64,000 nucleotides of DNA from JAEUIE01 sp047602475 (GTDB lineage: Bacteria; Planctomycetota; Planctomycetia; Gemmatales; HRBIN36): NCBI GenBank assembly GCA_047602475.1, contig JASGHE010000006.1, positions 744,001 through 808,000 on the forward strand, read 5' to 3'. Both the position numbers and the translations under genes were made by a program. The notes under the pieces are model-generated. The model did not search any database, was not told the origin of the DNA, and saw only the letters and a program-made list of their open reading frames with translations. Below, in pieces: positions 1-7,991 of this stretch (its first letter is position 1; each line of letters starts with the position of its first letter).

Positions 1-116
1 TCGGGCAGGTAGCACATCTCCCACACCGGCGTGTAGACGCGCGACACCGCTGCCAGGCCAAACACCCAGATTCTCATCAAACCCAAACTCGACGCTGTCG
101 CCTGATCGTGCAGCAT
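1..116 (-). CDS. Partial membrane protein, N-terminus only (possibly HTTM-like)
   Basis: The reading frame starts at an ATG at 116 and runs off the left edge of the window, so only about 38 residues are visible. They begin MLHDQATASSL and continue into a hydrophobic stretch (around MRIWVFGLAAVSRVYTPVW) that fits a first membrane helix. A short N-terminal tail followed by a helix with Arg and Trp resembles HTTM (vitamin-K carboxylase-like) proteins, but this is a weak impression. The next gene on the same strand, at 550-1077, is also a small membrane protein. Confidence 0.4.
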   Translation of the reverse strand, partial: MLHDQATASSLGLMRIWVFGLAAVSRVYTPVWEMCYLP

Positions 117-212
117 GGTCTTTACTCTCTTCTCCCCCGGAGAAAGAGGGGAGTAAGTCGCTAGCTCCATCTAGTGTTTCGTCACATTTGCAAAAAAGGG
201 TGCTGAACACTG

Positions 213-410
213 TAGCCCCTGATAAGGGGCGACCGGGAAGTAGCTGGCAGCGCTAGCTGCCAGTATGGAATGATAATAACTTCGAGCCCCGGAGGGGCGA
301 TTGGGACAGAACCCACGATCCAATCGCCCCTTCGGGGCTCTTCGTATAAATCCGTTTCAACTGGCAGCTTACGCTGCCAGCTACTTCCCGGTTGCCCCTT
401 GTCAGGGGCT
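213..410. repeat. Intergenic foldback repeat family A, copy 1 (198 bp)
   Basis: This is a nested palindrome. The outer arms are TAGCCCCTGATAAGGGGC and its near-complement. Inside them are GTAG-headed hairpins built on CTGGCAGC/GCTGCCAG, and a central arm pair GAGCCCCGGAGGGGCGATT / AATCGCCCCTTCGGGGCTC. Copy 2 at 4113-4310 has exactly the same length and most of the same sequence. It fills most of the gap 117-549, where I see no gene. Confidence 0.9.
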
Positions 411-549
411 GACAAGTACAACCCTTGTTCGAAAGTGTGACGACGCAGTTAGTCATAAACGTCAAACTCTCCGCTTACCCGGCGTGTGGCATCCAGCTTC
501 ACCCCCGGCGCCGGCCGAGGCAGCGTGCAGTGAATGACCCGTACCCGCA

Positions 550-1077
550 TCATGCATGTTTCGGGGTGCTGTTCATTGAACCGCCTGGCGAGCGCCCCAG
601 CAGCGCATGAAACTGCCGAGTCAGTTCGGTTCGTGTTGTCTCGTCCTGCTCTGCTTCCATCAGGTTCCACAGATTGAACAGTCGCCAGGTTACGGTTCGA
701 TGTTGGGAAGCGAACACATCGCCGATAGGAAGAAAGACTTCACGACCATCCGCGCAGATACCCTGGTACTCCAGGAACGCGGGAGGGTTCGGGAACCGGG
801 CGTGGTACATGTTCCAAGTCAGAAAGGGAAAGGTCTGCTGCGATCGATCTCTGATCTGGGCGACGAGCAGAATGGCTGTCAGGCCCAGCAGCCCCCAGCG
901 CTGCGAACGGGGCAAGCCATCGAACAATTGCCGCACCGGGGCATAGCTTGCCAGCAACACCAGCCCCAACAGGTATAGGCCAGCTTCCAGAGTCTTGGGC
1001 CAGGGTGGTTGCAGCGGAACGAACAGCAGGGTTGCGCCCAGGAGCAACAGTCCCCCGAGGGCGAACTTCGTACTCAT
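550..1077 (-). CDS. Hypothetical membrane protein, three N-terminal helices
   Basis: About 175 residues. Three hydrophobic segments lie in the first 70 or so residues (FALGGLLLLGATLLF, AGLYLLGLVLLASY, WGLLGLTAILLVAQI). They are followed by a soluble part with aromatic motifs (FPFLTWNMYHARFPNPPAFL) and a charged C-terminus. I do not recognise the family. I prefer the ATG at 1077 (MSTKFALGG), which places the first helix at the N-terminus; an in-frame ATG at 1101 would add eight residues. A family-D double hairpin (1210-1308) lies upstream. The partial membrane gene at 1-116 follows on the same strand after repeat A, so the two may be functionally paired. Confidence 0.6.
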   Translation of the reverse strand: MSTKFALGGLLLLGATLLFVPLQPPWPKTLEAGLYLLGLVLLASYAPVRQLFDGLPRSQRWGLLGLTAILLVAQIRDRSQQTFPFLTWNMYHARFPNPPAFLEYQGICADGREVFLPIGDVFASQHRTVTWRLFNLWNLMEAEQDETTRTELTRQFHALLGRSPGGSMNSTPKHA

Positions 1078-1209
1078 GAGTGTTCTTTGCCCTGGTTGCA
1101 TCTCTGGCTAGTCCCTGTACAGCGGCGCGCAGTGCTACCGGTCGATCCCCAAAAGGTCGGCGTGCTTATAACATCAGTTCGTTCGGGTGCAAGGTCAGTC
1201 ACGGAATAT

Positions 1210-1308
1210 GTGGCAGGGGTCACGATGTACTCATCGTGCCCCCTGCGAAACCGCGAGGATATTGCACGTCCAACAGGGGGCAGCGGAGTACCGCTGACCC
1301 CTGCCACG
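1210..1308 (-). repeat. Double-hairpin leader repeat family D, copy 1
   Basis: Two hairpins sharing GGCAGGGGTCA...TGCCCCCTGC-type arms are separated by about 25 nt. Read toward the downstream gene (550-1077, minus strand), the first tip stem is CAGCGG-TACT-CCGCTG and the second is CACGATG-AGTA-CATCGTG. Orientation relative to the downstream start codon matches copies 2-4. The closest start codon is 108-132 bp away. The rest of gap 1102-1429 shows no gene. Confidence 0.85.
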
Positions 1309-1429
1309 GTTCCTGCGAAGCGTGCTATAGTTAGTTTTGCAGAGGTGCTATCCTGCCGGTAGCCAGGCCGTTAAAATAAGCAATGTCAGGTGCCTCACCT
1401 CTCGCATACAATTCTGCAACTGCTCTTCT

Positions 1430-1897
1430 CTACCCGCCCCCCAGCCCCATCTCCATGTACACGCTCAACGGGTCGTCCCGGTACTCGCCGAACGGCCCGC
1501 AGCGTTTGAACCCAAAGCGCTCATAGAGCTTGATCGCAGCCAGCTGATAGATGCCCGTTTCCAACCGAAGCAGCGGAACCTGATGCGGGCGGGCATAGTC
1601 GGCCAGGTGCTGTAGCATCGCCTGACCTAAACCCTGCCTCTGATAAGCCGGGCGAATGAACATCCGCTTCACTTCGCCATACTCGGTGTCAAACAGCTTC
1701 ACCCCGCCACAACCCACTGCCACATGATCACGATGCATCACAAAGAACGGCACCCCTTCCCGAACCAGCTTTTCCACGCTGAACCCATGCCGGGATGCAG
1801 GTGGATAACCGAACGACCCGAGATGCTCTTCGAGTTCGTTGATAAGCGAAACCGCCTCAACAGAATCAGCAGCCAGCGGGGTGATAGTAATGGACAT
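1430..1897 (-). CDS. GNAT-family N-acetyltransferase
   Basis: 155 residues, a normal length for a single GNAT domain. It is predicted to transfer an acetyl group from acetyl-CoA to an amine in the cytoplasm; the substrate cannot be told. The acetyl-CoA binding motif A is clear: VKRMFIRPAYQRQGLGQAML at about residues 76-95, with the Q/R-x-x-G-x-G signature. The C-terminal motif (AIKLYERFGFKRCGPF) is the usual GNAT beta4-alpha4 Tyr/Phe element. The start is the ATG at 1897. Repeat E copy 1 begins about 10 bp upstream of it. Gene boundaries and family are secure; the specific role is unknown. Confidence 0.85.
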   Translation of the reverse strand: MSITITPLAADSVEAVSLINELEEHLGSFGYPPASRHGFSVEKLVREGVPFFVMHRDHVAVGCGGVKLFDTEYGEVKRMFIRPAYQRQGLGQAMLQHLADYARPHQVPLLRLETGIYQLAAIKLYERFGFKRCGPFGEYRDDPLSVYMEMGLGGG

Positions 1898-1907
1898 GTA
1901 CTCATTG

Positions 1908-2230
1908 TAGTCATCACGCTCCGTCGTGATGACTTGCCGAGGAAGCTATATGATCAGCACCTATGACCCGTGCCACACTCCGTCTGTACTCGGACGGAGT
2001 GTGCCTCAATCGCTCGTCGTAACACTATGAGAGGGTTCATGGAGACACGATGAGGTTTCCCGCAACCACACCCCGACGTGAGTAAACGCCGGAGTGTGGC
2101 ACAGTCTCCGAATGGGATGGAGGGCGTCTCCCCCGAACACGCTAAAGGGTGAACACCAAGTCATGCAGTATCCACATGATGTTGACACTATTCTGCCACC
2201 ATGTCCTCACGACGGAGCGTGAGGACTACT
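1908..2230 (-). repeat. REP-type composite repeat family E, copy 1
   Basis: It begins with a GTAG-headed hairpin (GTAG + TCATCACG-CTCCGT-CGTGATGA). It continues through GTGCCACACTCCG/CGGAGTGTGGCAC arms with GTACTC/GAGTAC tips, and ends in a second GACGGAGCGTGAGGACTAC hairpin in inverted orientation. It fills gap 1898-2237. It lies directly upstream of the GNAT start codon, oriented with the GTAG hairpin nearest the gene, as in copies 2 and 3. Confidence 0.85.
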
Positions 2231-2237
2231 AACCAGA

Positions 2238-4076
2238 CTACCCCCGCTTCAAATCAATCACATACGCCGTCGCATTGGCGTTCGCTGTGTACACAAACCG
2301 GCCGTCGGGCGAGATGCTCAGGTCGCGGATGCTGACGTCGGTCTCGCAGACCTGGAGTTCTTTTCCGGTGGCGACGTCCCAGACGCGCACGGTGCCATCG
2401 CTGCCGGAGGTGAGCAGCTTCTTGCCGTCATCAGTGTAGGCCAGGGCGGTAACAAGGTCGGCATGGCCGATCAGTTCCCGTTCCAGCGACAGTTCCGGGA
2501 GCGAATAGAGGCAGATGGATTCGTTCAGGGTCGCCACCGCCAGTTGGTTCCCGCTGGGATGAGCCGCCAGGGCAGTGCCGCCCGAGGCCGTCGTCGCCAC
2601 CTTGGCAGGCTTGTCGATGTTCCAGATGGTGATGCGGCCTTCCTGCCCCGAACTCTTCCAGTCGATACCCGTGACAGCGAGATAGGTGGTGTTCGGAATG
2701 AACGCCACCGCTTCGACGGTGCAGCCATCAGTCGGCGCCAGGGATGAGCAGTTGAATATCGTTGGTCTTGATATCCATGATGAAGACGTAGCCATCGGTG
2801 CTGCCGCCAGTGGCGAGTTTCTTGCCGGTGGCGTCGATGGCCATCGAGGTGATGCGGGTGTTATGGTCGTGAATCTGGCCGGCCTGCTTGCCGGTGCTCG
2901 TGTCCCAGAAGAAGACTCGGCCATCGTCATGCCCGCTGGCCAATGCGGTGGCGCCTGCCTGGTAGGTGAGAGCAGTCGCCAAGCTGGGCATCGATTCGAT
3001 CGTCTTGAGCGCGGTGCCCTGTTGCACGTCCCAGACGTAGATGCTGTGCCCGCCGAGGATGGCTGCGACCTGATCCTGCTTCGGGGAGAGCTTGATGCGC
3101 GAGGCATGGGTGCTGTCGGCGGTGGTGCGGAGCACGTTCTCGCCTGTTGCTACGTCCCAGAGAATGAGCCTGCCATCGGAACCGCCGCTGAGCAGATAGT
3201 TGCCATCGGGAGTGAAGGCCAACTGGGTCACCTCGCCGACGTGACTCTTCAGCTTGCGGAGGACTTTGCCCTGGAACGGCTCCCAGAGCCAGATCGTCGC
3301 TTCGCTGTCGGTGCTGGCCAGGATTGAACCATCCGGGCTGAAGGCGACGGCATGAACCTGGTCAGCCTGGCCATTGAGGATGAAGACCTGTTCGCCCTGC
3401 TGCACGTTCCAGAGTCGGCAGGTGGTATCCCAGCTGGAGGTGGCAAAGAACCGCGTCGTCGGATGCCAGGCGATGCCGGAGATGCGATCAGAGTGGCCTT
3501 TCAGCTTGCCGATCACCACACCATGCACGCAGTCGAGGAGATCGAGGCTGCGATCTTCACGACCGACAGCGAGCCGATGGCCGTCAGTCGAAAACGCCAG
3601 CGAGCTGACCGCGCTCGACTCAGCCACCCATTCACGGATCATGCCCGCTGAGGCGACATCCCACAGTCGCACCCGACCGTCATCGTGACCCGTGGCCAGC
3701 ACCGCGCCATCGGGGCGGAAGCCCAGGGCGGTGACCCAGGAAGGTTGGGCGATGACCTTGTTGGTCAGGCCGGTCTGGGCGTTCCAGAAAGTCAGGTCAT
3801 CCGCCGCCGATGCCAGGCTCGGCTGAGTGCCCCCCAGTGCCCAGAGCATTTCGCATTCGCTCAGGTGCTGGTGCTGCAGCTCGCCCCTTCTACCGTGTTC
3901 CACTGCCGCAGGATGCCCGGCTCTTCGACGGTCCACGTGGTGCCATCCCACAGCGGAAGCAACGCCAGCAGCGTGCCCTCCACCCGAAAGCGCGGATCGC
4001 CCAACACCCGCACCACGCGGGCCGGCAACTTCCACCCCTTGAGCGCCTGCAATTCTGTGCTCGATCCCGTGGCCAT
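2238..4076 (-). pseudogene. WD40-repeat beta-propeller protein, disrupted by two frameshifts
   Basis: Read through two single-base disruptions, this encodes about 610 residues with roughly a dozen WD40 blades (e.g. GSDGRLILWDVATG, GHSDRISGIAWHP, GSDGTVRVWDVATGK). It has no signal peptide or membrane helix, so a cytoplasmic scaffold of two propellers is likely; its partners are unknown. The N-terminus (MATGSSTELQALKGW, ATG at 4076 after a GAGAG site) is in one frame. The frame must shift near 3888, in a GGGG run after residues QWNTVEG, where one base appears lost. It shifts again near 2740, after NDIQLLIPGA, where one base appears gained. All blades on both sides look well conserved, so sequencing or assembly error is at least as likely as true decay. 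Confidence 0.75.
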
Positions 4077-4112
4077 GATGACTCTCATTAACTCTGGGAA
4101 TTGAACTCATTG

Positions 4113-4310
4113 TAGCCCCTGATAAGGGGCGACTTGGAAGTAGCTGGCAGCGCTAGCTGCCAGTATAGAAGATAAGCCATGAGAGCCCCGGAGAGGCGAT
4201 TGGGACAGAACCCAAGTTCCAATCGCCCCTCCGGGGCTCTTTGTTCAACTCTCCCTTCAACTGGCAGCTCACGCTGCCAGCTACTTCCCGGTCGCCCCTT
4301 ATCAGGGGCT
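4113..4310. repeat. Intergenic foldback repeat family A, copy 2 (198 bp)
   Basis: Same length and architecture as 213-410: GTAG-headed CTGGCAGC/GCTGCCAG hairpins at both ends, nested around a GAGCCCCGGAG...CTCCGGGGCTC arm pair. Substitutions between the copies mostly keep the stems paired. It lies between the WD40 gene start and ybeY. I see nothing else coding in 4311-4446. Confidence 0.9.
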
Positions 4311-4446
4311 GCAAACACACCCTTGCTCCTAAATCTAACGATGCACTAACTCCTAGCTCCTATCTACTAGGATGATAAACTGTACCTGAAAGAGAAAGAG
4401 TCAGCACCCCTAATTCCGGGAAAGTTCGTCAACAGGTGGGCCGTTC

Positions 4447-4875
4447 ATGCTGAGTGTATCAGTCGCTAACCAGCAGGAAGCGTTGGAATTGGACTTTGCA
4501 CGGATCAAAGCGGTCGCCCGGGCCGTTTTGCAGGGGGAAGGCATTACCGACGGCAAAGTCACCCTCGCCTTCATGACCGACACCGCCATCCACGCCCTGA
4601 ACAAGCGGTTTCTCGACCACGACGAACCGACCGATGTCATCACCTTCCCCTACAGCAGTAAGCCGCTGCATGGCGATTTAGCGATCAGCACCGACACCGC
4701 CATCAGTGCCGCCGCCGAGCGGGGCCACGAACCCCACGAGGAACTCCTCCTCTACGTCATCCACGGCATCCTGCACCTCGTGGGTTACGACGATACCAGC
4801 GACAAAAAACGCACCGAAATGCGCAAGAAAGAAGCCGAGTATTTGAAACAGTTGAACGTCACGATCAAACATTAA
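4447..4875 (+). CDS. ybeY: Endoribonuclease YbeY (16S rRNA 3'-end maturation, metal-dependent)
   Basis: 142 residues, the usual YbeY length (about 150). YbeY is a metal-dependent endoribonuclease acting in 16S rRNA maturation and late 30S quality control. The typical N-terminal part (VTLAFMTDTAIHALNKRF, then DVITFPY) is present. So is the metal-site block HGILHLVGYDD at about residues 113-123, in which the third ligand, His in most YbeY proteins (GYDH), is Asp. Asp can also bind zinc, so this may be a lineage variant. The ATG at 4447 is the only start that keeps the family N-terminus. The canonical neighbours phoH and era are not seen. Confidence 0.9.
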   Translation: MLSVSVANQQEALELDFARIKAVARAVLQGEGITDGKVTLAFMTDTAIHALNKRFLDHDEPTDVITFPYSSKPLHGDLAISTDTAISAAAERGHEPHEELLLYVIHGILHLVGYDDTSDKKRTEMRKKEAEYLKQLNVTIKH

Positions 4876-4881
4876 TCCTTT

Positions 4882-5022
4882 CTCGTTCCCAGGCTCCGCC
4901 TGGGAACGCACTGGACGCGAGGCTCCGCCTCGCTGCGAGGGCTTAAACCAGAACGCCAACGCTTGAAGACGTGAGGCAGAGCCTCACTTGCAGTGCGTTC
5001 CCAAGCGGAGCTTGGGAACGAG
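4882..5022. repeat. Palindromic intergenic repeat family B, copy 1
   Basis: About 140 bp with outer arms CTCGTTCCCAGGC...GCTTGGGAACGAG, each itself a hairpin (CGTTCCCAGGCTCCGCCTGGGAACG), and inner hairpins of the GAGGCTCCGCCTC / GAGGCAGAGCCTC type. Eight full copies occur in the window. ORF prediction through it gives peptides such as AFPSGAWERE, which are artefacts. Confidence 0.92.
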
Positions 5023-5051
5023 AGGGAGAATCCAAGACCGGGGACGATGCC

Positions 5052-5519
5052 ATGTCCGACAACGCCTCGCCTCGTACGGTCGGTTTTCTTTTCTGCCTGG
5101 CTGGCGTGTTCTTCCTCGTCGGTGTTGTGCCTGCCCTGTACCGCGGCGATCCGTTTGCCGGCGCCACCCTTCAACACGCCCAGGGAACGATCCGGTCGGT
5201 TCAGCCTGGCAGACTGTCCCGCTTCCCGCGATACTACGACGGCGAGTTCTACCAATACACATTCACCGATCATCAGGGGAATCCGCAGCAGGGCCATCTC
5301 TTTCGCCGACAGTTCACCGGAAGAGAATATGCCATCGGCCAACAGATCGATGTTGAATATCGTCAGGATCAACCCAGCACCCATCGACTCTACGGCGAAA
5401 CGTCGCCTCACCCGATCGTGATGCAATGCCTGGCTGTGCTCTTCTTTGTCGGCATCGTAGTCGGCATCATCATGATGACGACCGGCCGGGACTTCATCGC
5501 TGATTGGAAAAAGCGATGA
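5052..5519 (+). CDS. DUF3592-like membrane protein
   Basis: 155 residues. A first helix (VGFLFCLAGVFFLVGVVPAL, about residues 10-29) and a last helix (IVMQCLAVLFFVGIVVGIIM) flank an extracytoplasmic-looking beta-rich core containing GTIRSV, FYQYTF and IGQQIDVEYRQD. This is the DUF3592 layout (helix - beta domain - helix). No biochemical role is established for the family. The frame is open upstream to 4971, but that part is repeat B, so I take the ATG at 5052 (MSDNASPRTVG). Confidence 0.7.
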   Translation: MSDNASPRTVGFLFCLAGVFFLVGVVPALYRGDPFAGATLQHAQGTIRSVQPGRLSRFPRYYDGEFYQYTFTDHQGNPQQGHLFRRQFTGREYAIGQQIDVEYRQDQPSTHRLYGETSPHPIVMQCLAVLFFVGIVVGIIMMTTGRDFIADWKKR

Positions 5520-5548
5520 GTAAGGAGATAATGGGAATACTCTCCCCC

Positions 5549-5854
5549 TCATGTCGGCTTCGCAAAGACATGCACCTCGCGTTTCAGACGTTCACCGAGG
5601 CGGTCCTTCTCCATTTCCAGATCGTACCGGGTCTGGAGGTTGAGCCAGAACCGTTCCGAGGTGCCGAAGAAACGGGCCAGTCGCAGCGCGGTGTCAGCGC
5701 TCACGGCGCGAGTGCCCAAAACGATTTCGTTAATACGCCGGGCCGGTACGCTCATGTCCTTGGCCAAACGATATTGGCTCAGCGCCAGAGGTCGGAGAAA
5801 CTCTTTCTGGAGTATCTCTCCCGGATGAACAGGGGCAAGTTTGCGTTGTGCCAT
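5549..5854 (-). CDS. higA: HigA-family XRE antitoxin, orphan
   Basis: 101 residues matching HigA antitoxins: HPGEILQKEFLRPLALSQYRLA, then VPARRINEIVLGTRAVSADTALRLARFFGTSERFWLNLQ, an XRE helix-turn-helix with the HigA-specific WLNLQ end. HigA normally neutralises the HigB mRNA interferase and represses the higBA operon. Here no HigB (about 90 residues, normally just upstream on the same strand) is present: the stretch 5860-6060 holds only a B-like palindrome remnant. It may act as a stand-alone regulator or pair with a distant toxin. Confidence 0.88.
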   Translation of the reverse strand: MAQRKLAPVHPGEILQKEFLRPLALSQYRLAKDMSVPARRINEIVLGTRAVSADTALRLARFFGTSERFWLNLQTRYDLEMEKDRLGERLKREVHVFAKPT

Positions 5855-6066
5855 GATTGGTTCTTAGTGATAGTCGAAAACAATGAGATGGGTTCTCGCT
5901 TCTTGACTCCCGGCAGAGCCGGGATTGCAGTGCGTCCCCGGTCGGAGACCGGGGACGAGAGAGACCCTACCGGCGGACTCACGTCGCGCCGCTCTTGGAA
6001 ATCATCCCTGTGGAGCGACTGCCTCAAACCCTATCATAATCCTCTGTTCCCCTCAAGAGCCTCCGC

Positions 6067-7281
6067 ATGTTGGCTGAAGCCTCCTCGTTTTCCTGGTTCG
6101 ACGGCCTCGCGCTGCTGGTCGTGCCGCTGCTTATTCTGCTCAATGGCTTCTTCGTGGCCGGCGAGTTTGCTCTCGTTTCCATTCGCCATACCGAAGTCGA
6201 GCAGTTGCTTCAGAAGGGCACCCGCCGGGCCAAGTCGCTGCATCGCCAGTTCGAATCGCTCGATGATGCCATCGCCGCCTGTCAGTTGGGAATCACCGTC
6301 GCCAGCCTGCTGCTGGGTTGGCTGGGCGAGCAGACGCTGGCCCATCTGTTCCATCCCGTCTTCTCGTTCCTGAGCGGCCCCTGGCAAGTTGCCGCCGCCC
6401 ACACTGCCGCCAGCCTGCTTGCCATCGTCATCATCACCGTGCTGCACGTGGTGCTGGGCGAACAGGCTCCCAAGCTCTTCGCTCTCCAGCAGCCCGATCG
6501 GGTCGCCCTCTGGATCGCTCTGCCTCTCGAATACTTCACTAAAGCGACCAAGCCGCTCGTCTACTTGATGAACGCCATGTCCAACGGCGTGACCCGGCTG
6601 TTCGGCCTGCCCCCCAGCGATGGCGAGAACCGCACCCATACCGTGGCTGAGCTTTCCATGCTCGTCGAAGAAGTCGAAGAAGCGGGACTCATCACCTCCG
6701 AGCAGGCCGAATACGTCCACAACGTGTTCCTCTTCTCGGCCAAGAAGGTGGGCGAGTGCATGCTGCCCCGGGAGAAGATGAGCTGCCTGGAACTGCACAT
6801 GCCGCTGAACCAGGTGCTCGACATGGTGCGCGAGAGTGCCCACACCCGCATCCCGGTGTACGACATGCATCTCGATAACATCGTCGGCATCGTGAACACA
6901 AAAGACCTGCTGCACCTGGTCAGCATGGCGGGGATGGCCATCCTCGATGATGCCATCTACCCGGCCAGCTTTATGTCGCCGGAACAGAGCATCGCCGAGG
7001 CTCTCCGCCATTTCAAGAAGACCAAACGACACATGGCCATCGTCCGCAATGAACAGCATGAAGTGGTGGGGCTGATCACGCTGGAAGATATTCTCGAAGA
7101 GTTAATCGGCGATATTGAGGATGAGCATGATACGCCGAAGGCCCAACGGCGGTTCAAGCTGAGCCGGGCGGCGTGGACCATCGGCAAGAAGTCGCCTTCG
7201 GTGGGTAAAGGGGGCTTGTCACAGCAACCGCCAACGAAGGGGAAGGCAGGTCCCCCTCTCCCTCCCGGGGAGAGGGGTTAG
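6067..7281 (+). CDS. CNNM/CorC-family transporter (DUF21 plus two CBS domains)
   Basis: 404 residues. The N-terminal DUF21/CNNM membrane domain spans about residues 10-190 with four hydrophobic helices and the signature NGFFVAGEFALVSIR; HVVLGEQAPKLFAL is the conserved P-K loop. A paired CBS domain follows (about residues 205-335; MLPREKMSCLEL, THRIPVY-like HTRIPVYDMHLDNIVGIVNTKDLL, VVGLITLEDILEELIGDIEDEHD). The family is implicated in Mg2+/Co2+ export or homeostasis. The C-terminal CorC_HlyC domain is absent. The last residues (GPPLPPGERG) and the stop codon come from repeat family C, so the tail was captured from an intergenic repeat. Confidence 0.88.
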   Translation: MLAEASSFSWFDGLALLVVPLLILLNGFFVAGEFALVSIRHTEVEQLLQKGTRRAKSLHRQFESLDDAIAACQLGITVASLLLGWLGEQTLAHLFHPVFSFLSGPWQVAAAHTAASLLAIVIITVLHVVLGEQAPKLFALQQPDRVALWIALPLEYFTKATKPLVYLMNAMSNGVTRLFGLPPSDGENRTHTVAELSMLVEEVEEAGLITSEQAEYVHNVFLFSAKKVGECMLPREKMSCLELHMPLNQVLDMVRESAHTRIPVYDMHLDNIVGIVNTKDLLHLVSMAGMAILDDAIYPASFMSPEQSIAEALRHFKKTKRHMAIVRNEQHEVVGLITLEDILEELIGDIEDEHDTPKAQRRFKLSRAAWTIGKKSPSVGKGGLSQQPPTKGKAGPPLPPGERG

Positions 7282-7290
7282 GGGTGAGGG
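7247..7290. repeat. Intergenic repeat family C (CCCCTCACCCC...GGGAGAGGGG)
   Basis: A pyrimidine/purine palindrome CCCCTCTCCCTCCCGGGGAGAGGGG followed by TTAGGGGTGAGGGGTT. It supplies the last codons and stop of the CNNM gene. Further copies lie at 7866, 12650, 12720, 12838, 21806, 33250, 34770, 37812, 38304, 39336 and 52166. Confidence 0.85.
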
Positions 7291-7379
7291 GTTATGGATT
7301 GAATTAAACCATGTTGAAATGGTTCATCAGGTTGCGTGTCGATATGAGACCACAATTGTTGCACTAAACGAGCAGTTTT

Positions 7380-7817
7380 ATGGGCTACTACCTTCAAGCA
7401 ATTATCGGCAGTCAAGCAACGCTGCAAAAGCACGCTTCCGACTTCCAACACATACACGTTGTTTCACTAACGCACAACATAGCCCTCATTCCACTTATTA
7501 ATGAACTCTACGATGAGATTGGAGAAGGTGGTGATGTTGATCAATTCTACAAGTTATCGCCGGGCATTGAGAAATGGGCTCAATGGCTCTCGATTGAATC
7601 CATGGTTGCTTACATTGAAGCTGAGTTCTTTGGTGGTGTTGGAGGGCAAGGTGCTGTTGCCTGGACGGCCGGGTCACGTTCTCTTGGTCCCATTCATGAT
7701 CGAGATTCCATCAATCAGATACTTCGCCTCCTTGGGGTTCGACGCACTATTGCGAAAGATGCATTCGATGTTGTCGGTTTGGGTTTGCACCGATACACGG
7801 AGGATTGGGTAAAGTAG
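7380..7817 (+). CDS. Hypothetical protein, 145 aa
   Basis: I do not recognise this protein. It begins MGYYLQAIIGSQ and has no signal peptide, membrane helix or known catalytic motif. Base composition is visibly lower in GC than its neighbours. Two overlapping frames are also open, but this one has the more protein-like composition and ends just before repeat C. The compact cytoplasmic character and the isolated position between repeats suggest a small accessory protein; a comparable orphan lies at 9378-9965. Confidence 0.55.
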   Translation: MGYYLQAIIGSQATLQKHASDFQHIHVVSLTHNIALIPLINELYDEIGEGGDVDQFYKLSPGIEKWAQWLSIESMVAYIEAEFFGGVGGQGAVAWTAGSRSLGPIHDRDSINQILRLLGVRRTIAKDAFDVVGLGLHRYTEDWVK

Positions 7818-7865
7818 CAGTGATGATCAGGATGAATGTTCAACTGGGGTGAACTCGATCTAAGA

Positions 7866-7906
7866 ACCCCTCACCCCCAGCCCCTCTCCCCAGGAGGGAG
7901 AGGGGA
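7866..7906. repeat. Intergenic repeat family C copy
   Basis: AACCCCTCACCCCCAGCCCC followed by TCTCCCCAGGAGGGAGAGGGG. It lies between the hypothetical gene and thymidine phosphorylase and is preceded by the GAACTCGATC element that commonly accompanies this family. Confidence 0.85.
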
Positions 7907-7991
7907 GCATGTGATTGCCACTCTTCCTTGAAGCCGACTCTTCTCCCTTCCAATATTCTGACTCCTGGCTCCTTACTCCTGGCTCCTTGCT

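Noticed and set aside
2700..2780. Programmed ribosomal frameshift in the WD40 gene
   Set aside because: No slippery heptamer or downstream pseudoknot is evident, and similar single-base breaks occur in many unrelated genes here.
4871..5552. Overlapping frames through repeat B giving peptides such as AFPGRAWERE or RSQAEPGNE
   Set aside because: These translate an intergenic palindrome found eight times in the window; not genes.
5860..6027. HigB toxin upstream of HigA
   Set aside because: The only frame there (5779-6027) lacks HigB motifs and overlaps the antitoxin; most of the stretch is a palindrome remnant.
7501..7812. Alternative 103-codon frame inside 7380-7817
   Set aside because: It overlaps almost fully with the better-composed 145-codon frame, and there is no independent support for it.
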